Positions 27,638 to 36,144 of a stretch of DNA of 64,000 bases are shown here, piece by piece. The first letter of the stretch is position 1. Each line of letters starts with the position of its first letter. Source of the DNA: an uncultured Fodinibius sp. (GTDB lineage Bacteria > Bacteroidota > Rhodothermia > Balneolales > Balneolaceae); assembly GCA_913056235.1 (NCBI GenBank), contig CAJXMW010000002.1:372001-436000 (forward strand). The letters are read 5' to 3'. The translations under genes and the position numbers were made by a program. The notes beneath the pieces were generated by a model that did not search any database, had not been told where the DNA came from, and saw only the letters and a list, made by a program, of their open reading frames with translations.

Positions 27638-28423
27638 ATGAGGAACATTATTTACTTGAGAATTCTATTATTGAGTTTATTCATCACAACGACCTGTTCA
27701 TTGAGTTTTGGACAATCAGATGTCAAAAAATTGGGGGATGGGTCAATTCTACTAGAAGATTTTGAAGATAACCGAGTTGGTGAATTACCGGGGAATTGGT
27801 ATGATCGGGATGGAAATAAACCATTAAATAGACATAGTGTTGAGGAACAGCAGACTTATAAATATAAGATCCAAATAGAAGGGGGGGATAAATTCCTTCA
27901 TTATGAAGGGACGCGAGCTAAGCATATTAGTTTTCCGTTAATTAATGAAAAAGAAGAAAATCTCTACAATATTAATATTTATGAGACACCTATATTGTCA
28001 TGGAAGGTGCGTGCTCATCAATTGCCAGAGGGGGGCAATGAGAAATCCAGTAATCGTAACGATTCGGTAGCCAGCATCTATGTAGTATTTGATATGGGGC
28101 GGGTGGCATTGGTAAAAAAAGTGCCCAAAACGATCCGTTATACATGGAGTACAACTTTGCCTGAAGGCGAAACCGGCTCGAAGCTCTTCGGTAATCAGCA
28201 AATTATCGTCGTTGAATCCGGTGAACAGGAAACTGGAAAATGGGTTACTTTTGAGCGGAATTTAGTTGAAGATTATCGACGAATGTTTGGAGATGAACCG
28301 CCCAAGAATCCACTGGCTATTCTTATCCTTAGCGATGGCGACAGCACCGGAAGCTATGTGAAAGCGGACTATGATGATATAATGCTCAGGCAGGAGAAGT
28401 CAATCCCGGGAATCGTTGAATAA
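27638..28423 (+). CDS. DUF3047 family exported protein
   Basis: The 261-residue protein has a signal peptide (LLLSLFITTTCSLSFGQ) and the DUF3047 pattern: EDFEDNRVGELPGNWYDRDG, LSWKVRAHQLPEGGNE, ASIYVVFDMG, and KNPLAILILSDGDSTGSYVKADYDDIML at the end. It resembles a carbohydrate-binding jelly roll and probably acts in the periplasm or at the outer membrane. The MMPL exporter follows 56 bases later and is probably co-transcribed. Confidence 0.88.
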   Translation: MRNIIYLRILLLSLFITTTCSLSFGQSDVKKLGDGSILLEDFEDNRVGELPGNWYDRDGNKPLNRHSVEEQQTYKYKIQIEGGDKFLHYEGTRAKHISFPLINEKEENLYNINIYETPILSWKVRAHQLPEGGNEKSSNRNDSVASIYVVFDMGRVALVKKVPKTIRYTWSTTLPEGETGSKLFGNQQIIVVESGEQETGKWVTFERNLVEDYRRMFGDEPPKNPLAILILSDGDSTGSYVKADYDDIMLRQEKSIPGIVE

Positions 28424-28479
28424 GTTTTCACAAAATGATTAAATTCCCCGCTGCTTAATAAAATGATTTTTCTCTTTTA

Positions 28480-30990
28480 ATGGATAGAATCCTTCGCCTA
28501 TTTCGTCCCATTTTAAAAATTAATTCTTCGCACCCCTTTTGGGTGTTAGGGATTACCATTCTGAGTGCTGTCATGCTTGGCAACTTCGCACTGCAGCTGA
28601 AAATTGACACCAACCTTGCCAACCTGCTTCCAGAGCAAAATCCACATGTGCTAGCACTTGAGGACTTGCAGAATACAGTGGGGGGAGAAACAACAATGGA
28701 GGTGGCGGTACAGTCGCCCAGCTTTGAGGATAACAAGCGGTTTATTCAAGATCTGATCCGCAAAAGTCTGAAGTTGTACGACCACGAGTCAGAAAACTAT
28801 TTCTTCGATCGCGCAGAATTTCGCAAGGAAGTCGATTTTTTGCAAGACAATGCGCTCTATTTTGCCACCAATAGCGAACTGATCGATATTAAAGAGTATC
28901 TAAAGGATGAGATAAAGACAGCCAAAGAAGATGCCAACCCCTTTTTGGTCAATTTCGATGATGACGAAGAAGAGGGCACGGAAGATGGCAAAATGAGTGA
29001 TTTCGAAGAGAGCTACGATGCACTAATCCCATCCGAGTATCCCATCAGCAAGGATAGTACGGTCGCGGTTGTGCAACTTTATCCCACAGGATCCAAGAGC
29101 AATTTAAGTTATTTGCGGCGTACTTTCTCGACCTATGATTCGCTGCTTACGGCGATGAATCCGAAGTCGTATAATAAACAGATGCGCGTAGAGTATGGCG
29201 GCCGCCTGAAACGTCATCTTGCGGAGATTGACTCGATTATGAATGATGTGTTTAGCAGTTTTGCCTCGGGTATTTCGAGTGTTTTACTGCTGGTGATGCT
29301 ATACTTTTCGTTCAAAAAGTATTTCAATTATCGGAAAGGGGATGCCGAAGATAAAGATCGAAGTTTTTGGGAGCATCTAATTCGCATGCCGGTGCCTATT
29401 TTGGTGATTGGCATTCCGCTGTTGATTAGCCTGTCCTGGACCTTTGGTGTCACCTACTTTGTACTCGGCACACTCAACACCATGACCTCGGTTTTGTTTG
29501 TGATTCTCTTTGGCATGGGCATCGATTACGGTATACACTTTTATGCCCGCTATATTGAGTTTCGGGCCCAGGGTAAGCCCATCCAGCAAGCACTGCTGGA
29601 TACCTATGATAATACTGGCTCTGCCATCTTGGTAAGCGGATTGACGACCGCCTTCTCGCTCTTTGTATTGATTTTAGCTCAATTTCGCGGCTTTTCAGAG
29701 TTTGGCTTTATTGCCGGTTCGGGTATCATCCTGGCACTCCTTTGCATGCTTTTTATTATGCCGGCACTGCTGGTTGTGTTCGAACGTATGAACTGGATTA
29801 TCTTCAATGAGCGTGAGCAGGTTGCAGAGAAAGATTCCAGCTCACTTTTTCATCGTTTTCCATTTGCACGGTCTATTGTAGTGTTGGGATTGTTGGTTTC
29901 TATTGGGATAGGTTTCAATTTCCAGAGCCTGAATTTTCAATATGACTTTGGAGATTTAGAGCCGGAATTCCCGGAATATGAACAGTTTAATGAACTCCAG
30001 AACCAAGTTTCTAGATCCAGCAAAAGAAATCCGGCATATATTCTTGCTGATAACCAAGAGCAGGTAATTGAAATTTTGGGCAAGTTGCGTCATCGTATGA
30101 AGACTGATACGACGAGTCCTACCATCCAAGACGTGGAAGCGCTACCCGAGCGATTTCCGCCATCGGATACGGCGGTCCAATCCAAATTACAGGATATTGC
30201 CGAGGTGCGGGATTTGCTCAACGATCCGTTTATCAAAGAGCAGGATGATCCTCAACTCGATAAGCTGCGGCGTGCGGCACAGACGCGAACGAGGCTAAAT
30301 GTAAACCAGATTCCGGATTATTTTAAAAGCCAGTTTATGAATAAAAATGGTGAAATTGGCAATTTTGTGATCGTCTATCCCAGCGTTGGGCTTGCCGACG
30401 GACGTAACTCCATCGCCTTTAAAAATGATGTTGGCAAGATAGAGCTGGAAAGTGGAGAAACTTTCTATGCGGCAAGTACTTCCATCATCGCTGCCGAAAT
30501 GTTGGAGCTAATGCGGAGCGAAAGTCCCTGGATGGTTGGAGCTACCTTTCTGATGGTTTTCATCCTGATGCTGGTGTCATTTCGATCGCTTCGCTGGGCC
30601 ATTATTGCCATGTTGCCATTGTTGGTAGGGCTGCTTTGGCTGTTTGGAATTATGATGCTTACCGGCATGATGTTCAACTTTTATAACCTGGTGGTGTTGC
30701 CGGCTATCCTTGGTATCGGAGAAGATAATGGAGTACACCTGGCGCATCGCTACCGGGAGGAGGGTAAAAACAGTATGTGGGATGTGTTGTCCAGCACCGG
30801 CCAGCATATCACTATCGGCTCGCTGACTACTATGTTGGGCTTCTCGGGGCTTTTGTTCACCAATCATCCGGGCTTACAGTCGCTGGGCGAAATGGCTGTA
30901 ATCGGTATTGGGATGACGCTTGTTGCCGCGCTGACCTTCTTGCCGGCCCTCATCCAATGGCTTGAAGACGCCGATTGGATTAAGTTCTAG
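28480..30990 (+). CDS. MMPL/RND-family lipid exporter (HpnN-like)
   Basis: The 836-residue inner-membrane transporter has the RND layout: a first helix, a large periplasmic loop (about 40-240), a block of membrane helices with GMGIDYGIHFYARYIEFR, a second periplasmic loop, and a final block with GIGEDNGVHLAHRYREEG. The acidic residues in the two G-I-x-x-D segments are the expected proton relay. The two-block architecture fits MMPL and HpnN. HpnN moves hopanoids to the outer membrane and pairs with HpnM, a MlaC-family protein; a MlaC-like gene and a TolC-type channel lie upstream here. Confidence 0.9.
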   Translation: MDRILRLFRPILKINSSHPFWVLGITILSAVMLGNFALQLKIDTNLANLLPEQNPHVLALEDLQNTVGGETTMEVAVQSPSFEDNKRFIQDLIRKSLKLYDHESENYFFDRAEFRKEVDFLQDNALYFATNSELIDIKEYLKDEIKTAKEDANPFLVNFDDDEEEGTEDGKMSDFEESYDALIPSEYPISKDSTVAVVQLYPTGSKSNLSYLRRTFSTYDSLLTAMNPKSYNKQMRVEYGGRLKRHLAEIDSIMNDVFSSFASGISSVLLLVMLYFSFKKYFNYRKGDAEDKDRSFWEHLIRMPVPILVIGIPLLISLSWTFGVTYFVLGTLNTMTSVLFVILFGMGIDYGIHFYARYIEFRAQGKPIQQALLDTYDNTGSAILVSGLTTAFSLFVLILAQFRGFSEFGFIAGSGIILALLCMLFIMPALLVVFERMNWIIFNEREQVAEKDSSSLFHRFPFARSIVVLGLLVSIGIGFNFQSLNFQYDFGDLEPEFPEYEQFNELQNQVSRSSKRNPAYILADNQEQVIEILGKLRHRMKTDTTSPTIQDVEALPERFPPSDTAVQSKLQDIAEVRDLLNDPFIKEQDDPQLDKLRRAAQTRTRLNVNQIPDYFKSQFMNKNGEIGNFVIVYPSVGLADGRNSIAFKNDVGKIELESGETFYAASTSIIAAEMLELMRSESPWMVGATFLMVFILMLVSFRSLRWAIIAMLPLLVGLLWLFGIMMLTGMMFNFYNLVVLPAILGIGEDNGVHLAHRYREEGKNSMWDVLSSTGQHITIGSLTTMLGFSGLLFTNHPGLQSLGEMAVIGIGMTLVAALTFLPALIQWLEDADWIKF

Positions 30991-31109
30991 AGCCCTCATC
31001 TGGATTCTAAATTTGAAGCCTGATTCATGGTAGGCCTAGCTCAGAAACAGTTTCTAGGCAGCTGGGATTTCCAACTCAATACTCCTTATTCAAATCTCAA
31101 GACTAATCA

Positions 31110-31250
31110 CTACTTTTTCAGAAGGGTGGGCGTAAAAATCAGCAGAACAGTAAATATTTCTAGGCGGCCAATCCTCATTATGATGACACCCACTTGCCAT
31201 AGGTGAAGATCTGCGCAAAGTTTTCGGTAGATTCAAATTCGTCCCATCTC
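31110..31250 (-). pseudogene. Remnant of trkH (potassium uptake protein), C-terminal end
   Basis: On the minus strand, a frame ending at the stop 31110-31112 reads GRLEIFTVLLIFTPTLLKK, the TrkH C-terminus (normally GRLEIFTVLVLFTPxFW). A second frame just upstream reads STENFAQIFTYGKW, matching the preceding TrkH segment (NFAEISDFGKWV). A further segment near 31240 reads GNIRPRW, like the GNIGPG loop. At least one frameshift separates the pieces. The rest of the gene is absent, so this is a decayed end rather than an active transporter. Confidence 0.75.
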
Positions 31251-31338
31251 GGTCTAATATTGCCAGGCAGGCAATACTTTCAATGGTCACTTCGGCGTTT
31301 GAAGAACTGTCATCTGAGTATGATCTGACCTATTTCTG

Positions 31339-31600
31339 AATCCTACTGACGGAGGATCGGTTGACCAATCTGATGAGAGTTATACCGAAGGAACCGAGGT
31401 GACGGTTGGAGCTATGCCTAACGACGGTTGAAAGTAACTCAGTGACACTAAACTGGGATTTCAGCTCATCTAATCATGCAGGCAGCTTAACGCTGGTTGA
31501 CGATATCGATAATCCATCGATTGAAGTTGATATGAGTGCTCAAAACAGTTATCAGGTAACCGACGATTCGGTTGATGAACTCTATATCATTCAAGAGTAA
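31339..31600 (+). pseudogene. Remnant of a bacterial-repeat lipoprotein (paralogue of 59759-61348)
   Basis: One frame (31339 to about 31430) reads NPTDGGSVDQSDESYTEG, then VTVGAMPNDG, matching the repeat unit of the lipoprotein at 59759. A second frame (from about 31428 to the TAA ending at 31600) reads VTLNWDFSSSNHAGSLTLVD, then IEVDMSAQNSYQVTD, matching its C-terminal end. The middle is deleted and the frames differ, so this is a decayed paralogue. A terminator follows. Confidence 0.8.
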
Positions 31601-31623
31601 CGCGTTCCACTAACCCACTGCGG

Positions 31624-31658
31624 GCCACCGGCAAGAATTGCTTGTCGGTGGCTTTTTT
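31624..31658 (+). terminator. Rho-independent terminator
   Basis: GCCACCGGCAAG (31624-31635) pairs with CTTGTCGGTGGC (31641-31652) with one G-U pair, over a 5-base loop, followed by six T. It originally ended the decayed lipoprotein gene and now separates the graveyard from the AtuA-like gene. Confidence 0.9.
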
Positions 31659-31732
31659 ATTGTTCTTACTTTTGTTAGTGTGGGTCGATATCTTATCTTT
31701 CGCAAAGAAATTCGAATTAAATAAGTAGCTAC

Positions 31733-33094
31733 GTGAAAGAACAGATCAGGATTGCATCAGGACAGGGTTTTTGGGGCGACCTGCCAAAAGCTCCCATCGA
31801 TCAGGTTAAACGAGGCCCCATCGATTATTTGGTGATGGATTACCTTGCCGAGGTTACCATGTCAATCATGCAGAAACAGAAACTGCGCAATCCCGATTAT
31901 GGTTATGCCCGGGATTTTGTGGACGTGGTAAGTGAGGTTTTGCCTGAAATTGCAGAGCAGGGAGTAAAGGTGATCTCCAATGCTGGTGGCGTAAATCCAG
32001 AGGCCTGCAAAGAAAAAATTCTCGAAGCTATTGATGAGCAGGGCTATGAAGATATCACCGTGGCAGTGGTGGATGGTGACAACATCCTGGATGATCTTGA
32101 TAAACTGATTGCCAATGGGCACGAATTGGCAAATATGGAGACCGGCCAGCCTATCGCTTCTGTAAAGGATGAGCTACTTAGCGCAAACGTTTATTTCGGA
32201 TCCAAACCCATTGTGGAAGCCCTCGATAAAGGAGCTGATATTGTCGTTACCGGTCGTGTTACAGATACCGGCCTGACACTGGCCCCGATGATCCATGAGT
32301 TTGGATGGTCGTTCGATGATTATGATAAGATGTCGGCCGGTACAATCGCTGGACACATTATTGAATGTGGCGCGCAGGTATCCGGCGGCAATTTTACCGA
32401 TTGGGAAACAATCGACAATTTTGTGGATATCGGATTTCCGATCATAGAAGCTCAGCCCGATGGAAGTTTTTATGTCACCAAACATGAGGGCACCGGAGGA
32501 AAGGTCAGCGAGCAAACGGTCAAAGAGCAGTTGTTGTACGAAATTGGAGATCCCACCGAATATATTACTCCGGATTGCATTGCCGACTTTACTTCCATTC
32601 AGCTTGAAGGTGCCGGCGACGATAAAGTATATGTGCATGGCATTGAAGGACGTCCCGAAACGGATACCTACAAAATATCGGCCAGCTATAACGACGGATA
32701 TAAGCTGTCGTCCACGCTGGTCTATTCATGGCCAGGGGCTTTGAAGAAGGCCAAGAAGGCGGGAGAAATTTTGCAGGGACGTACCGATGATTTGGATCTG
32801 GATTATGATGATTTCCGCGTTGAATTTGTGGGCGTAAATGGATGTAGCGAGCAACCTCTTACTGATGAAATAGTAGAAGCTGAACACGAGGAGGTACAAA
32901 TGCGCGTATCACTTTCAGGTTATAACCGGGATGATCTAAATCGATTTGGGAAAGAAGTTGCACCGCTCATTCTCACTGGTCCAAGTGGCGTTACCGGTTT
33001 TGCCGGCGGACGTCCCAAAGCCAGTGGTATTATTGCCTACTGGCCGGCCCTGTTGGATAAGAATGCAGTGTCCCCTCGAATTCGCATATTTTAA
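31733..33094 (+). CDS. AtuA-like protein (DUF1446, acyclic terpene utilisation family)
   Basis: The 453-residue protein matches the AtuA N-terminal family: IRIASGQGFWGDLPKAPIDQV at the start, DYLVMDYLAEVTMSIMQKQ, VISNAGGVNPEAC, and DIVVTGRVTDTGLTLAPMIHEFGW in the middle. The AtuA name comes from terpene degradation in Pseudomonas, but the family is wide and the true reaction is unknown. The start is GTG at 31733. It leads a row of same-strand genes ending with the second ABC exporter. Confidence 0.9.
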   Translation: MKEQIRIASGQGFWGDLPKAPIDQVKRGPIDYLVMDYLAEVTMSIMQKQKLRNPDYGYARDFVDVVSEVLPEIAEQGVKVISNAGGVNPEACKEKILEAIDEQGYEDITVAVVDGDNILDDLDKLIANGHELANMETGQPIASVKDELLSANVYFGSKPIVEALDKGADIVVTGRVTDTGLTLAPMIHEFGWSFDDYDKMSAGTIAGHIIECGAQVSGGNFTDWETIDNFVDIGFPIIEAQPDGSFYVTKHEGTGGKVSEQTVKEQLLYEIGDPTEYITPDCIADFTSIQLEGAGDDKVYVHGIEGRPETDTYKISASYNDGYKLSSTLVYSWPGALKKAKKAGEILQGRTDDLDLDYDDFRVEFVGVNGCSEQPLTDEIVEAEHEEVQMRVSLSGYNRDDLNRFGKEVAPLILTGPSGVTGFAGGRPKASGIIAYWPALLDKNAVSPRIRIF

Positions 33095-33183
33095 CATACT
33101 CGGGGAAATTAACTTAGAATTTTGGCTGAATATTTCGGATTTTACAAGTCTGCAATTTTGAACGAAAATGAATTTCCTGCTAA

Positions 33184-34215
33184 ATGGTTATTGGTATAAT
33201 TGGTGCAAGTATTTCGGGACTTATTGCCGGCAAACGATTAGCTGATGCTGGTCACGATGTGACGATCATTGAAAAGAGTCGCTCGATCGGTGGACGGCTT
33301 TCTACAGTTAATATGGATGAGTTGAATCTGGATTTTGGACTTACCCATTTTGAGGCAGACACGGAGACTTTCAGTGCGTTTGTCGATGAATATCAGACGG
33401 AAGGCATATTGAAAGAATGGACGGATGAGTTTGCTCTTTACGATGGGACGGAGATGTATGATATCGATCCCAATGATGATCCGCAGCCGAAATATGTGGG
33501 CACAAATGGTATCCAGGATATCCCTCGAAATTTAGGCCGCTGGGTGGATATAAAATCTCAGGAGCAGGCAGGGGGATTAACCTATATTGGTCCGGACCGC
33601 ACTAAAAAACGTGCCTGGATGATCAACCTCACGGATATCAGCGTATTTGAATGTGATGCCGTAATACTTGCAACACCAGCGGTTGAAGCTTATGGCATTT
33701 TACAGACGGTCCAAAATAAAACGGCTACCCGTCGTATTATTCGCTACATCGACGAGGTACTGTATGACAGCAGTATTTCGCTGGCGGCCACTTACGATCA
33801 CGAGGTTCCGGGATGGGACGGCATTGAATGCGAGCACAGTTCGGTTCGCTGGATAAGTAACGAATCTACAAAACAAGAAGCCGAAAAAGCGGGCCTTGTC
33901 ATCCAATCAACGCACGAGTTTTTCCGCAAGCACGCACGCACGGATGATGAAAAAGCAAAAGAATTATTGCTCGAAGAAGTTTCTGATATCGTTGGGCCAT
34001 GGGTACATCAGACAAAATCAACTTATCTGCACCGCTGGAAGTATTTTAATGCTAGGAATCCGATCGATGAATATTTTATGGAATTGGAAATGGAAGAGGC
34101 ACCTCTCGCGTTAATAGGGGACTACTTAGGTGGAAACACATTAGAAAACGCCTTTGTATCAGGATATAACCTGGCCGAATATTGGATCAAAAAATTTAGC
34201 GAAGTTACTGTATAA
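33184..34215 (+). CDS. FAD/NAD(P)-dependent amine-oxidase-like oxidoreductase
   Basis: The 343-residue flavoprotein starts with a dinucleotide-binding fold, IGIIGASISGLIAGKRLADAGHDVTIIEKSRSIGGRLST, where G-A-S-x-S-G replaces the usual G-x-G-x-x-G and GGRLST is the second FAD contact. NLDFGLTHFEAD and the C-terminal LIGDYLGGNTLENAFVSGYNLAEYW fit the NAD(P)/FAD renalase-like group. The substrate is unknown. The next gene's upstream frame overlaps its end, but the exporter start chosen here lies 44 bases later. Confidence 0.85.
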   Translation: MVIGIIGASISGLIAGKRLADAGHDVTIIEKSRSIGGRLSTVNMDELNLDFGLTHFEADTETFSAFVDEYQTEGILKEWTDEFALYDGTEMYDIDPNDDPQPKYVGTNGIQDIPRNLGRWVDIKSQEQAGGLTYIGPDRTKKRAWMINLTDISVFECDAVILATPAVEAYGILQTVQNKTATRRIIRYIDEVLYDSSISLAATYDHEVPGWDGIECEHSSVRWISNESTKQEAEKAGLVIQSTHEFFRKHARTDDEKAKELLLEEVSDIVGPWVHQTKSTYLHRWKYFNARNPIDEYFMELEMEEAPLALIGDYLGGNTLENAFVSGYNLAEYWIKKFSEVTV

Positions 34216-34258
34216 AATATCTGAGAGAGATCAGATACAATTCATAAAAAGGTATTCC

Positions 34259-36061
34259 GTGGGATCGCTGCGAAAGCTTAACCGATATTTTAAAAAGTAT
34301 AAGGGCACGATTATACTCGGCTCGTTATTTTTAACGGCGTCGAATTTTTTCCTTATCTGGATTCCAGTATATCTGCGCCGAACAGTGGATGAAGTATCAA
34401 ACATTGAGGTTGAAGGAGCAGAGGAGTCTTTTAACAACATTATTGAAGTGCTCTTTAACAGCAGTGCTAGCTGGCCTCTGGCCAAGAATGCCCTGTTTTT
34501 GGTAGGCGCCGTTATTCTTTCAGGTTTATTGCTTTTTGCTACGCGTCAAACACTTATTGTGGCCTCTCGCAAGATTGAGTTTGATTTACGCAACGACGTT
34601 TTTAATAAGTTACTGGAGCTTCCCCAGCGATTCTACAGCGAATATGAGTCCGGTGAAGTGTATGTAAGAGCTACCGAGGATGTATCGAAGGTGCGCGAAT
34701 ATTTTGGTCCGGCTTATATGTACACTATCAACACGCTTACCAGGGCTGGGTTTATTATCACAATGATGATTATCGTGAGTCCCGAATTGACGATGTGGGC
34801 TCTGCTGCCATTGCCGTTTCTATCCGCTTTTGCCTACTGGGTGAGCGGCTATATCAACGATTATTCGCGCATCATCCAAGAGCAATATTCAACCATTGCG
34901 GGCCGTGCAAAAGAATCGTTCTCGAGCATCCGGCTGATCAAGGCGTACAATCGTGAAGCATACGAGAGGAAGCGATTTGAAAATGAAAGCGAGTCGTATC
35001 GTAAAAAAAAGCTGCGGCTGGATATGGTGGAATCACTGTTTCATCCAACGCTTAATCTGTTGATTGGATTGTCGGTAGTAATTGTTGTTTGGAAAGCGGG
35101 CCAACTGGTTATTGAAGGTCAGCTTACGGTTGGGAACATACTGGAATTTATTGTGTATGTAGCATACTTGACTTGGCCAGTGGCTTCGTTGGGATATACG
35201 GTTAATCGTTTTCAACAGTCGATGGCTTCCTGGAAACGTATAGATGAAGTATTGACGGAAGATGTTGAGATTGCTGACAAGTCACATACCAATCAAGATA
35301 TTGATAATATCGAGGGATCTGTTGAGTTTAGAGATGTTTCGTTCAAGTATCCGGGGGCCGAAGAGTACGCGCTTAAAGATGTAAATCTTAAGGTTGAGGC
35401 GGGACAAAATGCAGCGATCGTTGGACGAACAGGAAGTGGAAAAACAACCCTTGTAGAGCTTGTTCCACGTTTGTTTGATGTGACAGAAGGTGAAATTTTG
35501 GTTGATGGCGTGAACATTAAATCAATACCACTGCGGCTGTTACGTAAGAGTATTGGGTTGGTCCCGCAGGATACTTTTCTATTTTCTGATACCATTGGCG
35601 AAAACATTGCTTTTGGAACTGAAAATGCGGCTCAAGATGAAATTGAAGAAGCCGCTGAGAAGGCTCAGGTTCGTGACAATATTTTGGATTTTGAGAAAAA
35701 ATTTGAGACTATATTGGGTGAACGAGGTATCACCTTGTCGGGCGGACAAAAACAAAGAACCGCTATCGCAAGGGCCTTGATAAGAGATCCCAAGATTATC
35801 ATTCTAGATGATTCGTTAAGTGCGGTTGATACAAAGACCGAAGAGGCAATTCTGCAACATCTCAGAGAAGAACTCAAAGGAAGGACAACTTTGATGATTA
35901 GTCATCGTATATCCACAATTAAGGATGCCGATATTATATACTATCTGGAAGATGGCACAGTTGTAGAACAAGGAACCCACGAAGAATTACTAGAAAAAGA
36001 AGGTCGTTATTCAGTCATGTATAACAAACAACTTATAGAAGAAGAGTTGGCTGAAATTTAA
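34259..36061 (+). CDS. ABC exporter half-transporter 1 (degenerate Walker B)
   Basis: The 600-residue half-transporter has six membrane helices then a nucleotide-binding domain. Walker A is GRTGSGKTTL, the signature is LSGGQ (canonical), and Walker B reads IIILDDSLSAVD, with Asp in place of the catalytic Glu. Asp there marks one half of heterodimeric exporters such as TM287/288 and LmrCD. GTG at 34259, preceded by AAAAAGG, is preferred to a TTG at 34154 that would overlap the FAD gene by 62 bases. The second half lies after the RNase Z-like gene. Confidence 0.92.
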   Translation: MGSLRKLNRYFKKYKGTIILGSLFLTASNFFLIWIPVYLRRTVDEVSNIEVEGAEESFNNIIEVLFNSSASWPLAKNALFLVGAVILSGLLLFATRQTLIVASRKIEFDLRNDVFNKLLELPQRFYSEYESGEVYVRATEDVSKVREYFGPAYMYTINTLTRAGFIITMMIIVSPELTMWALLPLPFLSAFAYWVSGYINDYSRIIQEQYSTIAGRAKESFSSIRLIKAYNREAYERKRFENESESYRKKKLRLDMVESLFHPTLNLLIGLSVVIVVWKAGQLVIEGQLTVGNILEFIVYVAYLTWPVASLGYTVNRFQQSMASWKRIDEVLTEDVEIADKSHTNQDIDNIEGSVEFRDVSFKYPGAEEYALKDVNLKVEAGQNAAIVGRTGSGKTTLVELVPRLFDVTEGEILVDGVNIKSIPLRLLRKSIGLVPQDTFLFSDTIGENIAFGTENAAQDEIEEAAEKAQVRDNILDFEKKFETILGERGITLSGGQKQRTAIARALIRDPKIIILDDSLSAVDTKTEEAILQHLREELKGRTTLMISHRISTIKDADIIYYLEDGTVVEQGTHEELLEKEGRYSVMYNKQLIEEELAEI

Positions 36062-36144
36062 CGGTAAAAGTAAACATTCAACTTAACACAACAAGATTGA
36101 TTGTTTGACCGCAATCTAATCCTAAAAACACAGAGGAGTATCAC

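Noticed and set aside
34154-34258. Upstream TTG start for ABC half-transporter 1
   Set aside because: It would overlap the FAD gene by 62 bases and adds residues that repeat no exporter feature; GTG 34259 has a ribosome binding site.
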